DNA from: Halobacteriales archaeon QS_1_69_70
GTDB lineage: Archaea; Halobacteriota; Halobacteria; Halobacteriales; Haloarculaceae
Assembly (NCBI GenBank): GCA_003021005.1
Contig: PXRI01000017.1
Location: 207,948 to 271,947 of the forward strand
DNA length: 64,000 nt
Reading direction: 5' to 3'
Shown: one piece after another, positions 1 to 8,706 of the stretch
Numbering within the stretch: position 1 is the first letter of the stretch
Layout: every line of letters starts with the position of its first letter
Notes under the pieces: model-generated
What the model was told of the DNA's origin: nothing
Databases searched by the model: none
Seen by the model: only the letters and a program-made list of their open reading frames with translations
Program-made: the position numbers and the translations under genes

Positions 1-1547
1 CGCGGGTACTTGAACGGAGCCAGGTTGTCTTTGACGTGGCCCTGGAGTTCCTCAATCAGCTCATCAGACCCTGTCCGGTCCCGTGAGAGGACGACGAAGG
101 CTTTGACGATCTGGTTCCGCTCCTCGTCGGGGCTCGCTACCACCGCGGCGTCAGAGACCTCCGGGTGCTTCTCGAGGGCCCCCTCAACTTCCGGACCAGG
201 GACGTTGTACCCAGCGGTTATGATGAGGTCATCCCGCCGGGACTTGTACTCGAACCGGCCGTCCTCCCGGTGGACGAAAATGTCACCCGGGTAGTTCCAC
301 CCGTTATGGACGGCCTCCGATTGCTCGTCTGGACGGTTCCAGTACCTGATTCCGGTGGGACCGCGGACGGCAAGTACCCCCGGTTCGCCTCGGGGGACCT
401 CCTCGTGGGTGTCAGGGTCCACCACCTTACATTCGTAGCCTGGTACCTGCAGCCCCGTGGCGCTCGGGTCGAAATCGTCCGCGAGACGATGACTGATGAA
501 CACGTGGAGCATCTCGGTCGTCCCGAGACCATCGGTCGTTTCGACCCCTATTTCCTCTTTGAGTCGTTCATAGGTGTGTTCGGGAAGCGGCTCGCCCGCG
601 CTGACGAGAAGCCGGAGCGAGGAGATGTCGTACTCGGCTGCGATGTCGTCGCTCTGTTTGAACATCTGATTGTAGGCCGTCGGAACTGTTCCCATCACGG
701 TGACCCCGTACTCCTCGATGGCTTCGAGTAGGTCGAGGGAATCGGCGTCTTCCAGCAAGGCGGTACTCGCGCCGAACCTGAGGGGGAAGGCAACGAGGAC
801 GCCGTATCCGTAGGTGAACGCGATGGGCGGGTTACCGCTGAACACGTCCTCTGGCGTGGGTTCGAGGCAGTAACGCGCGTACCCGTCGCAGATAGCGAGC
901 AACTCACGGTGGGTGTGGACGGTCCCCTTCGGACGACCGGTCGTACCGGAGGTATACGCCATCAGGGCCAGGTCATCGCGCGTGGTCTCATACAAGTCGA
1001 GGTCTGGACTCGCCTTTTCGAGGAGCATTCCGTACCTCTCGAAATCACCCGCCCGCTCCGTCTCACCTGCCACCACTACGTTCTCGAGGGTCCCGGCAGA
1101 ACGGTTCGCCTCGACGACCTCTTGCAGGAGATCGCCGGCCACGACGGCCGTGTGAGCTTCCGCGTCCGACAGCATGAACTCGATCTCCTCCGCCCGGAGC
1201 AACTTCATCGACGGCAAGGGGATTGCCCCAATCTTCTGGATGGCGAGACAGGTGACGACGTACTCCGGCCGGTTCGGGAACCGAACGAAGACTCTGTCGC
1301 CGGGGGCGACATCCAGCGTCCGGAGGGCGTTCCCCAGTCGGTCGCTCCGCTCTTTCAGCTGGGCGAACGTGAGGGTACGGTCTCTTGAGTACACCGCGAC
1401 GTCGTCACCTCGCCCCCCCTCCACGTGGCGGTCAACCATCTCGACCGCCGCGTTTATTTCCCTCGGGTACTTCAGTTCGGGTAGCGCAAAGAATCGATCG
1501 GGGGAATCTTTATCCGGTAGGAACTGCTGGAGTTCGGCCCTCTGCAT
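1..1547 (-). CDS. AMP-forming acyl-CoA ligase, benzoate/2-aminobenzoate-CoA ligase type (partial, 3' end outside window)
   Basis: Activates a carboxylic acid to its CoA thioester with ATP. About 515 codons are open from the ATG at 1547 to the window edge. The AMP-binding P-loop YTSGTTGRPKGTVHTH lies at residues about 198-213. Later come the GYN-type hinge region (DDLIITAGYNVPGPEVE) and a near C-terminal LAPFKYPR, the usual lead-in to the catalytic lysine, so only about 20-30 residues are missing. The start follows the stop of the secreted-protein gene by 4 nt, suggesting one transcript. Substrate is inferred from context: the island's flavoenzyme at 4181-6322 acts on 2-aminobenzoyl-CoA or salicyloyl-CoA in known relatives, so an aromatic acid is likely. 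A medium-chain fatty acid cannot be excluded. Confidence 0.85.
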   Translation of the reverse strand, partial: MQRAELQQFLPDKDSPDRFFALPELKYPREINAAVEMVDRHVEGGRGDDVAVYSRDRTLTFAQLKERSDRLGNALRTLDVAPGDRVFVRFPNRPEYVVTCLAIQKIGAIPLPSMKLLRAEEIEFMLSDAEAHTAVVAGDLLQEVVEANRSAGTLENVVVAGETERAGDFERYGMLLEKASPDLDLYETTRDDLALMAYTSGTTGRPKGTVHTHRELLAICDGYARYCLEPTPEDVFSGNPPIAFTYGYGVLVAFPLRFGASTALLEDADSLDLLEAIEEYGVTVMGTVPTAYNQMFKQSDDIAAEYDISSLRLLVSAGEPLPEHTYERLKEEIGVETTDGLGTTEMLHVFISHRLADDFDPSATGLQVPGYECKVVDPDTHEEVPRGEPGVLAVRGPTGIRYWNRPDEQSEAVHNGWNYPGDIFVHREDGRFEYKSRRDDLIITAGYNVPGPEVEGALEKHPEVSDAAVVASPDEERNQIVKAFVVLSRDRTGSDELIEELQGHVKDNLAPFKYP

Positions 1548-1551
1548 GGTA

Positions 1552-2025
1552 TCAGCCTTCGTACTCGCAGGGGTGACCGTTCTTGTCGTGCTTCGAGTCC
1601 TTGTTGACCGCAAACTCGGAGAGGCCCGGGTGCACGGACTGGTTGCCGCTCAACAGACCGTCGTATCCCTCGCTGAAGCAGAATTGAACCGAGGCGTGGC
1701 CCGAATCCGTGTGGGCCTCGAAGTAGTGATCTCCCCGCTGCCGATTATCTTCGCTGTCGCAAGGACTGGCGTGTCCGTCTGCGATGCCGTTGGCGAGCAG
1801 GACGAATCCGGTGGCAGCCTCGGCGTCGTTGAGGTAAGCGTCCGCGCCGTCGGTCCCGACCTTGACGCCGCCTTCACCCCCGAACTGACTAGTCTCTTGG
1901 TCGCCGTTCTCGTCGGTACAGCTCCCGGATGCTCCGACCTCCGGGTCAGCGAACGCCGTACCGGTCGCACTCATTAGCAATGCTGCCTTTAAAGCAACCG
2001 CCAGCAGTATCCTTCGTTCCCGCAT
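1552..2025 (-). CDS. Small secreted protein with Sec-type signal peptide
   Basis: 157 residues from the ATG at 2025, chosen over an in-frame ATG 11 codons upstream because it puts two arginines and a hydrophobic stretch ending ATGTAFA right at the N-terminus, a good Sec signal with cleavage after AFA. The mature part is acidic, glycine/serine rich and holds four cysteines (CTDEN, SPCDSE, FCFSEG, HPCEYEG) that could form disulfides outside the cell. No family recognised. It lies directly upstream of the CoA-ligase gene on the same strand, 4 nt apart, so co-transcription is likely. The functional link is unclear. Confidence 0.6.
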   Translation of the reverse strand: MRERRILLAVALKAALLMSATGTAFADPEVGASGSCTDENGDQETSQFGGEGGVKVGTDGADAYLNDAEAATGFVLLANGIADGHASPCDSEDNRQRGDHYFEAHTDSGHASVQFCFSEGYDGLLSGNQSVHPGLSEFAVNKDSKHDKNGHPCEYEG

Positions 2026-2312
2026 CCAGTCTATTTCGGAAGGGTGGGGTAAATCCATTCTGCCGTGTAATTCCCAGGTTTTTTAGCCCGCGGAACCGAC
2101 GTACCTCTTGGCGTCCTTCGACCCGTTCACGCGCTACCCAGGCTCCACGGGTCCCTGTGGTCCGACTGGTAATTAATCGCGAGTGGGCGACTTGGCCGAG
2201 CGGTTTCAGAGTCGTTCGGATGCTCGTCACCGTTTATCAGCGCGTTACATGATTGTCACCGAACCCAATCTTTATCATGTCCTTTCGTTACCTTCGTCAC
2301 GAGTAACACCTC

Positions 2313-2673
2313 ATGAAGGAAAGAATTCGGTCTCTCGCGGACGACAAGCTCGTCAACAGTTACCTAATCCCCTGGGGGTCGTCTTACTGGTTCGCCGTCG
2401 TCATCCAACCGGACCTCGTGGGGAACTTTAGCCCCCTTAGTTTCCGCGGTGAGCCTGGCGGTACTCGGCGCTCTCATCCTCGGCAATCTGTTCGTCGACA
2501 GTAGCGTTCTCTGGGTGCTACTCGGCCTCTTCTCAACGTCGGGTATCATCTCGAGCTGGGTGGGTTACACCCAGTGGACAGTGCCCTACTCCACTGGATT
2601 GGCGGCGGTGAGCATGGCCCTGGTGAACGCCCTCTCCGCCGTCGTGTTCTTCTTCAAAGCGCTTGACGAGTGA
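2313..2673 (+). pseudogene. Small multi-span membrane protein, apparently frameshifted
   Basis: Two overlapping frames read like one protein. The first, from the ATG at 2313, gives a soluble start (MKERIRSLADDKLVNSYL) and a hydrophobic run ending near VIQPDLVG. The second, shifted by one base around the GGGG at 2419-2422, continues with TLAPLVSAVSLAVLGALIL and two further membrane spans to FFFKALDE at 2673. Joined, this is a roughly 120-residue protein with about four spans, a plausible unit; separately each half is odd. No family recognised. It could also be an intact 74-residue two/three-span protein starting at the GTG at 2449. Confidence 0.45.
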
Positions 2674-2930
2674 GTTACTGTCAACCAGACCGAAAGCTAG
2701 CCAAGGGGTGACGGACACGATCCGCCGAGACTGTAGCATCCGACGCGGGTACCCCGGGGATGTCTGGCTCACGACGGGGGGAGCCGGCCGGTTGCGACGA
2801 CGTTTCGAAGGGTCGTAACGTATGCAAATGCGTGGTGTGCTGACGGATATAGCCGGTTCTTTTTCAACAAAAATCAACGTCTTTATTCTATGATTCTCTT
2901 CTTAAAGTGCGAAGATTATCGCGCAGTAAC

Positions 2931-2938
2931 TTTATAAT
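2931..2938 (+). promoter_or_regulatory. TATA box of a leaderless transcript
   Basis: TTTATAAT centred about 28 nt before the ATG at 2963, in an AT-rich stretch. No ribosome-binding site precedes the ATG. This spacing is the archaeal pattern for a transcript starting at the start codon, and it supports ATG 2963 over the in-frame TTG at 2957. Confidence 0.6.
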
Positions 2939-2962
2939 CCCTTATTTCGATAGCGATTGCAA

Positions 2963-4174
2963 ATGTACGTCGGACTCGAGCACTCGACCACCGGTGTGAA
3001 GGTTGGCATCGTCAGCGACGACGATCACGTGACCGCGTTCCGCATTCTCTCGGATGCCATTGACGAGCAATCACCGTTCGAGGATGAGCTCGAGGCCCGG
3101 TTCAACGTTGACGACATCGAGTTGGCGGCGTTCGCCTATAGCTGGGGGAACGGGTTCTCCCAAATCAAACCCCTGAGCGAGGTCGAAAATCGGGGTTTGC
3201 GGGAACTAGAAGACCTCCCGGACCGTATCGGGTTCGCCTCCGACGAGAACGACGCTTACAAAGCAGCTAACGTGTTCGACGAACTCACGAAGATGTCGGT
3301 TCCGAGCGTGGCGCTTCCCGGCATCAACGAGCCACATCCGGATCACATGCACCCATACTTCACGATCTACTCGCCGCTCCTAAGCCTGGACAAGATCGCC
3401 GATGCCCGGTACGCCCAGCACGTATTCCGACAGAACGAGACCGACGGCAAACACTTCATCACCGTCAACATGAGTTCCTCGACCGTCTCGAGTCTGGTGC
3501 CCGGTGGGAAGGTCCGCGGCGGGTTCTCGTGGCTCGCCCTAATCCACGGGTGGTTCGAAGTCCCGAGGACCTTGGACTTAATGCGCGGCGAAATCGAACC
3601 GGGTGGAGCAGCCCTCTCGGCGGGACTGCTTGCAAAAAGCGGGAAGTCACTCGACGCGCTCGAAGGAGCCCCGGACGAGGACCTCCTTCGTTTGGTGTAC
3701 TGGGCAGTACTGCATGACGTCTACTCGATGGTTCCGTTCTCCGATATCAAAGCTGACACCCCGCTCGAAGGTATCGTGATCACCGGCCGGCTGAGCCCGT
3801 TCCGCGAGCCGTTCGACGTTCCCAAGCAATTCAGCGATGGGCTCTCTGACGTGGGGCCGGTCACAATCGCCGAACCGTTCAGTTGTGCGTACGGCGCAGC
3901 TCACATTGCCAAGGAAATCTGCAATGGCGCTTCACACGTCCTGGGGCTGCCAGTTAGTGACAAGGTCGAACCCGGGCGGCCAGGGAATGTCGAGCGTGCC
4001 TGGGCAATCCGACTCCATTCACCCCGGTGGAGGCGCCGGCCGGCGAGCAACCGCGGTCACCGGTCGGCATCGCCAGGTCCGTACCGACGAGCGTTCGGAA
4101 CGGTGGAAGTCAGGGCCTGGTCCGGAAGGGGACTATCACGACAGCCCCGGACGGGTGGCTCTCTCCGTCGGTGA
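2963..4174 (+). CDS. ASKHA-fold protein resembling methanogenesis marker protein 12
   Basis: 403 residues. The N-terminal MYVGLEHSTTGVKVGIV is a typical ASKHA (sugar kinase/Hsp70/actin) phosphate-1 motif. AYSWGNGFSQI with EVENRGL, then VNMSSSTVSSLVPGGKVRGG and a RTLDLMRGEIEPGG block, follow the order I know from methanogenesis marker 12 proteins, an uncharacterised family. The usual family length is near 330. The last 60 residues here are arginine/proline rich (PRWRRRPASNRG), unlike the acidic rest, so the original C-terminus was probably lost by a frameshift near 3980. Preceded by a clean TATA box and followed 6 nt later by the flavoenzyme gene, so the two are likely co-transcribed. Biochemical role unknown; assignment is from remembered motif order, not a search. 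Confidence 0.6.
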   Translation: MYVGLEHSTTGVKVGIVSDDDHVTAFRILSDAIDEQSPFEDELEARFNVDDIELAAFAYSWGNGFSQIKPLSEVENRGLRELEDLPDRIGFASDENDAYKAANVFDELTKMSVPSVALPGINEPHPDHMHPYFTIYSPLLSLDKIADARYAQHVFRQNETDGKHFITVNMSSSTVSSLVPGGKVRGGFSWLALIHGWFEVPRTLDLMRGEIEPGGAALSAGLLAKSGKSLDALEGAPDEDLLRLVYWAVLHDVYSMVPFSDIKADTPLEGIVITGRLSPFREPFDVPKQFSDGLSDVGPVTIAEPFSCAYGAAHIAKEICNGASHVLGLPVSDKVEPGRPGNVERAWAIRLHSPRWRRRPASNRGHRSASPGPYRRAFGTVEVRAWSGRGLSRQPRTGGSLRR

Positions 4175-4180
4175 CCCCGC

Positions 4181-6322
4181 ATGAACCTGACGGTGATCGG
4201 AGGCGGCCCTGGCGGACTGTACGCGAGCGAACTCATCAAGAAGGAGTTTCCGGACTGGGAAGTAAGCGTCTACGAACGGAATCGCCGGGGCAACACATAC
4301 GGCTGGGGCGTCGTGTTCTCAGACGCGACGTTGGGCACGCTGAAGGAAGCGGACGCCCCCTCACACAAGGCGATCACGGACGCCTTCGCGTCCTGGAACG
4401 ACATTGATACGTACGTCGAGGGGCAGTGGTACCGATGTAGTGGCCACGGGTTCGCCAGTATACTGCGGGCGGACCTGCTGAGGGTCCTCCAAGACCGATG
4501 TCGAGACGTGGGCGTCGAACTCCACCACGAACACCGGGTGGACGAGCCGGAGGCGTACCGGGAAGCTGCGGACGTGCTCGTCGGAGCGGACGGGTTGCGC
4601 AGTACGGTCCGCGACCGCTACCATGGGCGATTTCAACCCACTATCCAGTCCGGCGAGACGAAGTTCATCTGGCTCGGGACTGAGAAAGTTTTCGACGCGT
4701 TCACCTTCATCTTCCGAGAGAATGCGCACGGTCTGTGGCGGGTTCACGCCTACCCCGGAACGAAGAGCACATTCATCGTCGAGTGTACCGAGAGCACCTG
4801 GGAGAACGCCGACATGGACAAACGCGACGAGGCTGACGCACTCGCGTACTTCGAGGACCTCTTCACCGACCACCTCGACGGCCACGGACTCGAGTCGAAG
4901 CTCTACACGTGGCGGCGCTTTCCGGAGGTGTCCTGCGACTCCTGGTCAACCGAGGACATCGTCTTGCTTGGGGACGCCGCCCACACCGTCCACTTTACCG
5001 TCGGCTCGGGGACGAAGCTGGCCATGGAAGACGCGATCGCGCTGACTGGTGCGTTCCGTGAACACGGCGACGATCTAGGGGCCGTCTTCGACGCCTTCGA
5101 AACCGCCCGCCGTCCACAGGTAGCCACGTTGCAGGATATGGGGAGGCGAAGTCAACGGTTCTTCGAAAACGTGGAACGGTACATTGAGCAGGAGCCGAGA
5201 CAGTTCATCTTCAACCTGTTGACCCGGAGCGGTCGCGTGTCGTACGACGAGCTCAGGGTCCGGGACCCGACGTTCGTCGACAGCTACGACCGCTGGTTCG
5301 ACCGGTTCGAGGGGGCATCGGACGGTACGCCGACCGTGGCCACCCCGCCGCTATTCAAGCCGTTGCGACTTGGTGACATCACCCTTCCTAACCGCGTCGT
5401 CAGCACCTGTAGGCCGAGAGAGACGTCTTCGGACGGCGTACCCGGTCGTGCGACCCTCGAAACGTACGTGGATGACGCAACGAGCGGTGTCGGAATGGTG
5501 CTCACGCAACCTGTCGCCGTGACGGAGAACGGTCGAATCTCGAGAGACAACCCGGGGCTCTACGCGGACGCACAGCGAGACGCGTGGCTCCCCGCGGTCG
5601 AACGCATTCACGCCGAGACGGAGACGGCCGCTGGCCTTCACCTCGCTCACGCGGGGCGGCGGAAAGAGGGGCGATTCCATACCGACCGACCACCGTCATC
5701 GTCCGCCGACCTGTTGGAACGACTCGCTCCGTCTGCGATACCGTACTCAGCCGAACACCCGGTTCCGACGGCGATGGACGCGAGTGATCTCCAAGCAATC
5801 CGCCGAGCCTTTGTTGCCGCCACCGAACGCGCGGACGCCGCTGGGTTCGATTACCTCCAGCTACACGCTGGAGACGGCTACTTGCTCGGGCAGTTCCTCT
5901 CGCCGCTCGCGAACGTTCGGACCGACGAGTACGGGGGTCGCACGGACGCACGGTTGCGCTATCCTCTCGAGGTCGTCGACGCGGTAAGGGACGTCTGGCC
6001 CGACCACAAACCGCTGGGCGTCACCATGCAGGCCAAGGACTGCCACGCGGACGGCATTGGACTCACCGAGGCCGAATCGTTCGCCCTCGCGTTGGACGAG
6101 TGCGGCTGTGACCTCCTGGCACCCGTGATCGGCGGAACGCTTCCGCCGGAACGACAGCAGGCGGTCGAGGTCCAGCTCGTCGACGCTTGTGACAGGATTC
6201 GGAACGAGACGGGTGTGCCCACGCTCTCGACCGCGCAGCCCACCAGTTTCGACGCCATCAACACCCAGGTCGGAGCGGGACGGACGGACCTCTGCACCTT
6301 CTCACCGCCGGGTCTGGAGTAG
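4181..6322 (+). CDS. 2-aminobenzoyl-CoA monooxygenase/reductase-like (salicyloyl-CoA 5-hydroxylase + old yellow enzyme fusion)
   Basis: 713 residues in two flavin domains. Residues 1-390 are a class A FAD monooxygenase: GGGPGGLYASELI dinucleotide motif, GWGVVFSDATLG, and DIVLLGDAAHTVHFTVGSG, the FAD/DG-type motif with the HTxHFxxGSG signature of CoA-ester hydroxylases. Residues about 395-713 are an old-yellow-enzyme barrel: PLFKPLRLGDITLPNRVV, HAGRR, GYLLGQFLSPLANVRTDEYGG. This fusion is known from aerobic anthranilate degradation through 2-aminobenzoyl-CoA (Azoarcus type). The protein ends at TDLCTFSPPGLE, about 40-70 residues short of usual relatives, right at the island border, so the 3' end looks truncated. 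Substrate could be anthraniloyl-CoA or salicyloyl-CoA. Confidence 0.85.
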   Translation: MNLTVIGGGPGGLYASELIKKEFPDWEVSVYERNRRGNTYGWGVVFSDATLGTLKEADAPSHKAITDAFASWNDIDTYVEGQWYRCSGHGFASILRADLLRVLQDRCRDVGVELHHEHRVDEPEAYREAADVLVGADGLRSTVRDRYHGRFQPTIQSGETKFIWLGTEKVFDAFTFIFRENAHGLWRVHAYPGTKSTFIVECTESTWENADMDKRDEADALAYFEDLFTDHLDGHGLESKLYTWRRFPEVSCDSWSTEDIVLLGDAAHTVHFTVGSGTKLAMEDAIALTGAFREHGDDLGAVFDAFETARRPQVATLQDMGRRSQRFFENVERYIEQEPRQFIFNLLTRSGRVSYDELRVRDPTFVDSYDRWFDRFEGASDGTPTVATPPLFKPLRLGDITLPNRVVSTCRPRETSSDGVPGRATLETYVDDATSGVGMVLTQPVAVTENGRISRDNPGLYADAQRDAWLPAVERIHAETETAAGLHLAHAGRRKEGRFHTDRPPSSSADLLERLAPSAIPYSAEHPVPTAMDASDLQAIRRAFVAATERADAAGFDYLQLHAGDGYLLGQFLSPLANVRTDEYGGRTDARLRYPLEVVDAVRDVWPDHKPLGVTMQAKDCHADGIGLTEAESFALALDECGCDLLAPVIGGTLPPERQQAVEVQLVDACDRIRNETGVPTLSTAQPTSFDAINTQVGAGRTDLCTFSPPGLE

Positions 6323-6330
6323 CGGAGTCA

Positions 6331-6906
6331 GTGACGAGTCGTCGCGGGGCGGTGGCGTTCCACACGCTCTTGGAACACCCGGAAGGCGCCTGTTCCATCG
6401 GAAGTTTCTCCGGCTCGCTGTCGGCCAGCCGCGGGGCAGTCGAAAAGTGCGCCGGCAGTTCCCCCTATCCCCGACAAGACGACGTCACCGGCGCGCTCGA
6501 CATCGGCGGTGACACCGAAGAGGTGTTCGAAACGCTCCACTCGGAGGTGGGCCGGCTTTACCACCAGCGGAAGGCGCTCCGGTCCGCGATGATGGTCTAC
6601 GTCGCGGTCGGCTGGACGACCGCGCTGCTCATCATCGGCATCATGCTCGCGGTCAACGGGAACGTCCTCGACGGGTACTCCCAGCTGTCGGCCGTCTCGG
6701 AGACCGGGGGCGGCGTCGCCATCGACCCGAACGCCATCGACCTGGCGCGGGACCGCTGGCGGTTCTACGTCGTCACCCAGGCGACGATGCTCGCGTGCGG
6801 CTGGTTCGCGGGCGTCGCCTCCCGGGACCGCTACGAGGCGCTGCTCCACTCGGCCGCGCTCGTCGCGATCTGCCACCTGGTCTTCGCCGGAACGGGGATG
6901 ATTTGA
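6331..6906 (+). pseudogene. C-terminal remnant of a TadC/PilC-type pilus membrane protein
   Basis: Recognisable sequence begins around 6475 (GALDIGGDTEEVFETLH) and runs through two membrane spans (VYVAVGWTTALLIIGIMLAV; YVVTQATMLACGWFAGVAS) to a hydrophobic end. This is the last quarter of a type II secretion system F-domain protein. The 50 codons before it, open from 6331, have no such character. An intact homologue in this window (53518-55521) has 667 residues, so most of the gene and its partner ATPase are gone. The breakpoint coincides with the GC change and the truncated flavoenzyme. Confidence 0.7.
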
Positions 6907-7626
6907 ATGCCCGGCGATCGGGCCCAGTCGCACGTCGTCGGCGTCGCACTGCTGCTGGGGGTCACCGTCGTCGCGTTCGGCACGCTCACCGCGAGCATCG
7001 GGACTGTCGTCGAGGGGAACGCCGCCCGCGCCGACACCCAGCGGGTGGCCGACGACCTGGCGGACGCGATGGAACCGGTCGCGGTGACCGGGGTCAACCG
7101 GGGCCGCGTGGCGTTCACGGAAGGCCGGCTCCACCCGGTCGAGCGCGACCTCCGGGTGCTCGACGAGTCGGGCGTGGTCCGCAGGGTCGGTGTGGGCGGC
7201 CTCGTGTTCCGGCACGGCGACCAGCGGGTCGCGAGCGTCGCGGGCGCGGTGACCGTGGGGCGTAACGGCTCCGCCACGCTGGCCGCCCGGCCCCCGATCA
7301 CCGCGTCGCGCGGCGCTGGCGTCCTCGTGGTCGGCGCCGCCAGGCTCGGGGACCCCACCGGCATCGGGGGCACCGACGTCCGGACGACCATCCGGACCGA
7401 CGTGTCGCACCGCCGGGCGTCGATGGGCAACGGGACGTACCGCGTCGCGGTCGAGACGCGGACGCCCGGCGCCTGGGAGCGCTACTTCCGCCGACAGAAC
7501 GCGACCACGATCAGGCGGTCGTTCGACGACGACGACGGCGGGGCGAGCGTCGTGGCCAGCTACCCCGGCGAGCGGGTCGGGTATCTCGTCTACCACGATT
7601 TGCACGCGGAGGTGCGCGGTGGATAG
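6907..7626 (+). CDS. Pilin-like surface protein with class III-type signal (DUF7289-like)
   Basis: 239 residues. The N-terminus MPGDRAQSHVVGVALLLGV followed by a hydrophobic helix is the prepilin/class III signal pattern common in haloarchaeal pilus clusters. The remainder is a secreted beta-rich domain ending LVYHDLHAEVRGG. The start abuts the stop of the TadC remnant and the stop overlaps the next gene's GTG by 8 nt, so it belongs to that operon. It appears intact, but most partners in the cluster are broken, so it may no longer serve a working machine. The DUF number is from memory. Confidence 0.7.
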   Translation: MPGDRAQSHVVGVALLLGVTVVAFGTLTASIGTVVEGNAARADTQRVADDLADAMEPVAVTGVNRGRVAFTEGRLHPVERDLRVLDESGVVRRVGVGGLVFRHGDQRVASVAGAVTVGRNGSATLAARPPITASRGAGVLVVGAARLGDPTGIGGTDVRTTIRTDVSHRRASMGNGTYRVAVETRTPGAWERYFRRQNATTIRRSFDDDDGGASVVASYPGERVGYLVYHDLHAEVRGG

Positions 7627-8059
7627 AGCCGTCTCGCCGGTGGTCGGCAAGGCGCTCGAGGCGGCGCTGGTCGTCCTGTTCATCGGGCTCGTGACGACCT
7701 CGCTCTACGGGTCGGTGCTCCCCAGCTACCGGACGACGGCCGGCGACGGGGTGGGCGAGCGGACGCTCGCCTCGGCCGTATAGCGCGTCCAGCAGGCCGT
7801 TCCGCCGGCGACGCGGTCGGTGTCCGCCAGAGTCGAGGTCGAGCTGCCGGCGACGATCCGCGGCTCTGGTTACAGGGTCACCGTAGCGGATCGCTCGCTG
7901 GTGCTCGACCATCCGCACCCCGCGATCTCGTCCCGGGTCAGACTCGCGCTCCCGCCGTCGGTCGTCTCGGTGTCGGACTCGTGGGCCAGCGGCGAGCGGA
8001 CGGTCGTCCGCGTCGAGACCGTCGCGGACGGACTGGCCGTCACCCTGGAGGGACCATGA
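7619..8059 (+). pseudogene. Pilin-like protein gene (DUF7266-like) with in-frame stop
   Basis: From the GTG at 7619 the frame reads VDRAVSPVVGKALEAALVV and a membrane helix, reaches a TAG at 7781-7783, then continues without interruption for 92 further codons (RVQQAVPPATRSV to VTLEGP) to a TGA overlapping the next ATG. The homologous family has a continuous reading frame here, usually with Glu or Ala at the stop position, so a single GAG-to-TAG change is the simplest explanation. The upstream 54 codons alone would give a truncated signal-anchor peptide. Confidence 0.7.
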
Positions 8060-8706
8060 GAGGCCAGGCGAACCTCCCGGCGCTGGCCGTCGCCCTCCTG
8101 GTGGTCACGACCACCGCGGGGCTGGCGCTCACGCTGGCCGACGACACCTTCGCGGACGCCCGCCGCGACGCCGACGAGCGACGTGTCGCGGTCGCGGTCG
8201 CCGAGCGGCTCGTCGCGCCGGAGTCGGTGGTGACCGCCCGGGCGAACGTCCTGAACGGGACGGCGGCGGACCGATTCGCGGACCTCGACCGGTTCCCCGT
8301 CGTCGGCGACCGTCCCTACCGAATCCGCCTGGGCGGCCGGACCCTGGCGAGCTGCGGCGATCCGACCGGCGGGACGACCGTCCGGCGGGTCGTCCTCGTC
8401 CATCGTCGGCAGACCGTCACCCGGCGGCCGCCGTTCGCAGACGGGCGGACGACGCTTCCGCGACGGACGCCGCGGTTGACGCTCGACGTGGCGGCCGACG
8501 AGACGGTCCGGACGGTCCGGTCGAACGGTCGGGTCGTCCTCCAAGACCCCGCTGGCCTCGACGGGGAGTACACGGTCGCCGTCCCCCGGTTCGAGACCAC
8601 GACCTTCGCGGTCGAAGCTGACGGGGAGCTGGAGCCGGGCGACGTCGCTGTGACCGCCTACCCCGCGTGGACGACGAAGGCGCGGCTGGAGGTGACCGTC
8701 GCGTGA
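8056..8706 (+). CDS. Pilin-like secreted protein (DUF7263-like)
   Basis: 216 residues from the ATG at 8056, which overlaps the preceding TGA in an ATGA. An earlier in-frame ATG at 7981 would add arginine-rich sequence read from the upstream gene and is rejected. N-terminus MRGQANLPALAVALLVVTTTAG is a short signal followed by a helix. The rest is a secreted domain with one cysteine (TLASCGDP). Stop overlaps the next start by 2 nt. The gene is part of the decayed cluster 6.3-9.6 kb but its own frame is intact. Confidence 0.65.
   Translation: MRGQANLPALAVALLVVTTTAGLALTLADDTFADARRDADERRVAVAVAERLVAPESVVTARANVLNGTAADRFADLDRFPVVGDRPYRIRLGGRTLASCGDPTGGTTVRRVVLVHRRQTVTRRPPFADGRTTLPRRTPRLTLDVAADETVRTVRSNGRVVLQDPAGLDGEYTVAVPRFETTTFAVEADGELEPGDVAVTAYPAWTTKARLEVTVA

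Noticed and set aside
2184..2260. tRNA-like start (TTGGCCGAGCGG, an A-box match)
   Set aside because: No cloverleaf can be closed: no matching T-arm or acceptor stem within 100 nt. Probably chance or a tiny tRNA-Leu/Ser relic.
6328..7683. 451-residue minus-strand frame over the pilus remnant
   Set aside because: Asp/Arg/Pro-rich low-complexity antisense of pilin-like genes with the expected overlaps.
7781..7783. Pyrrolysine or readthrough at the TAG
   Set aside because: No reason to expect Pyl in haloarchaea, and the surrounding operon carries other lesions; a nonsense mutation is simpler.
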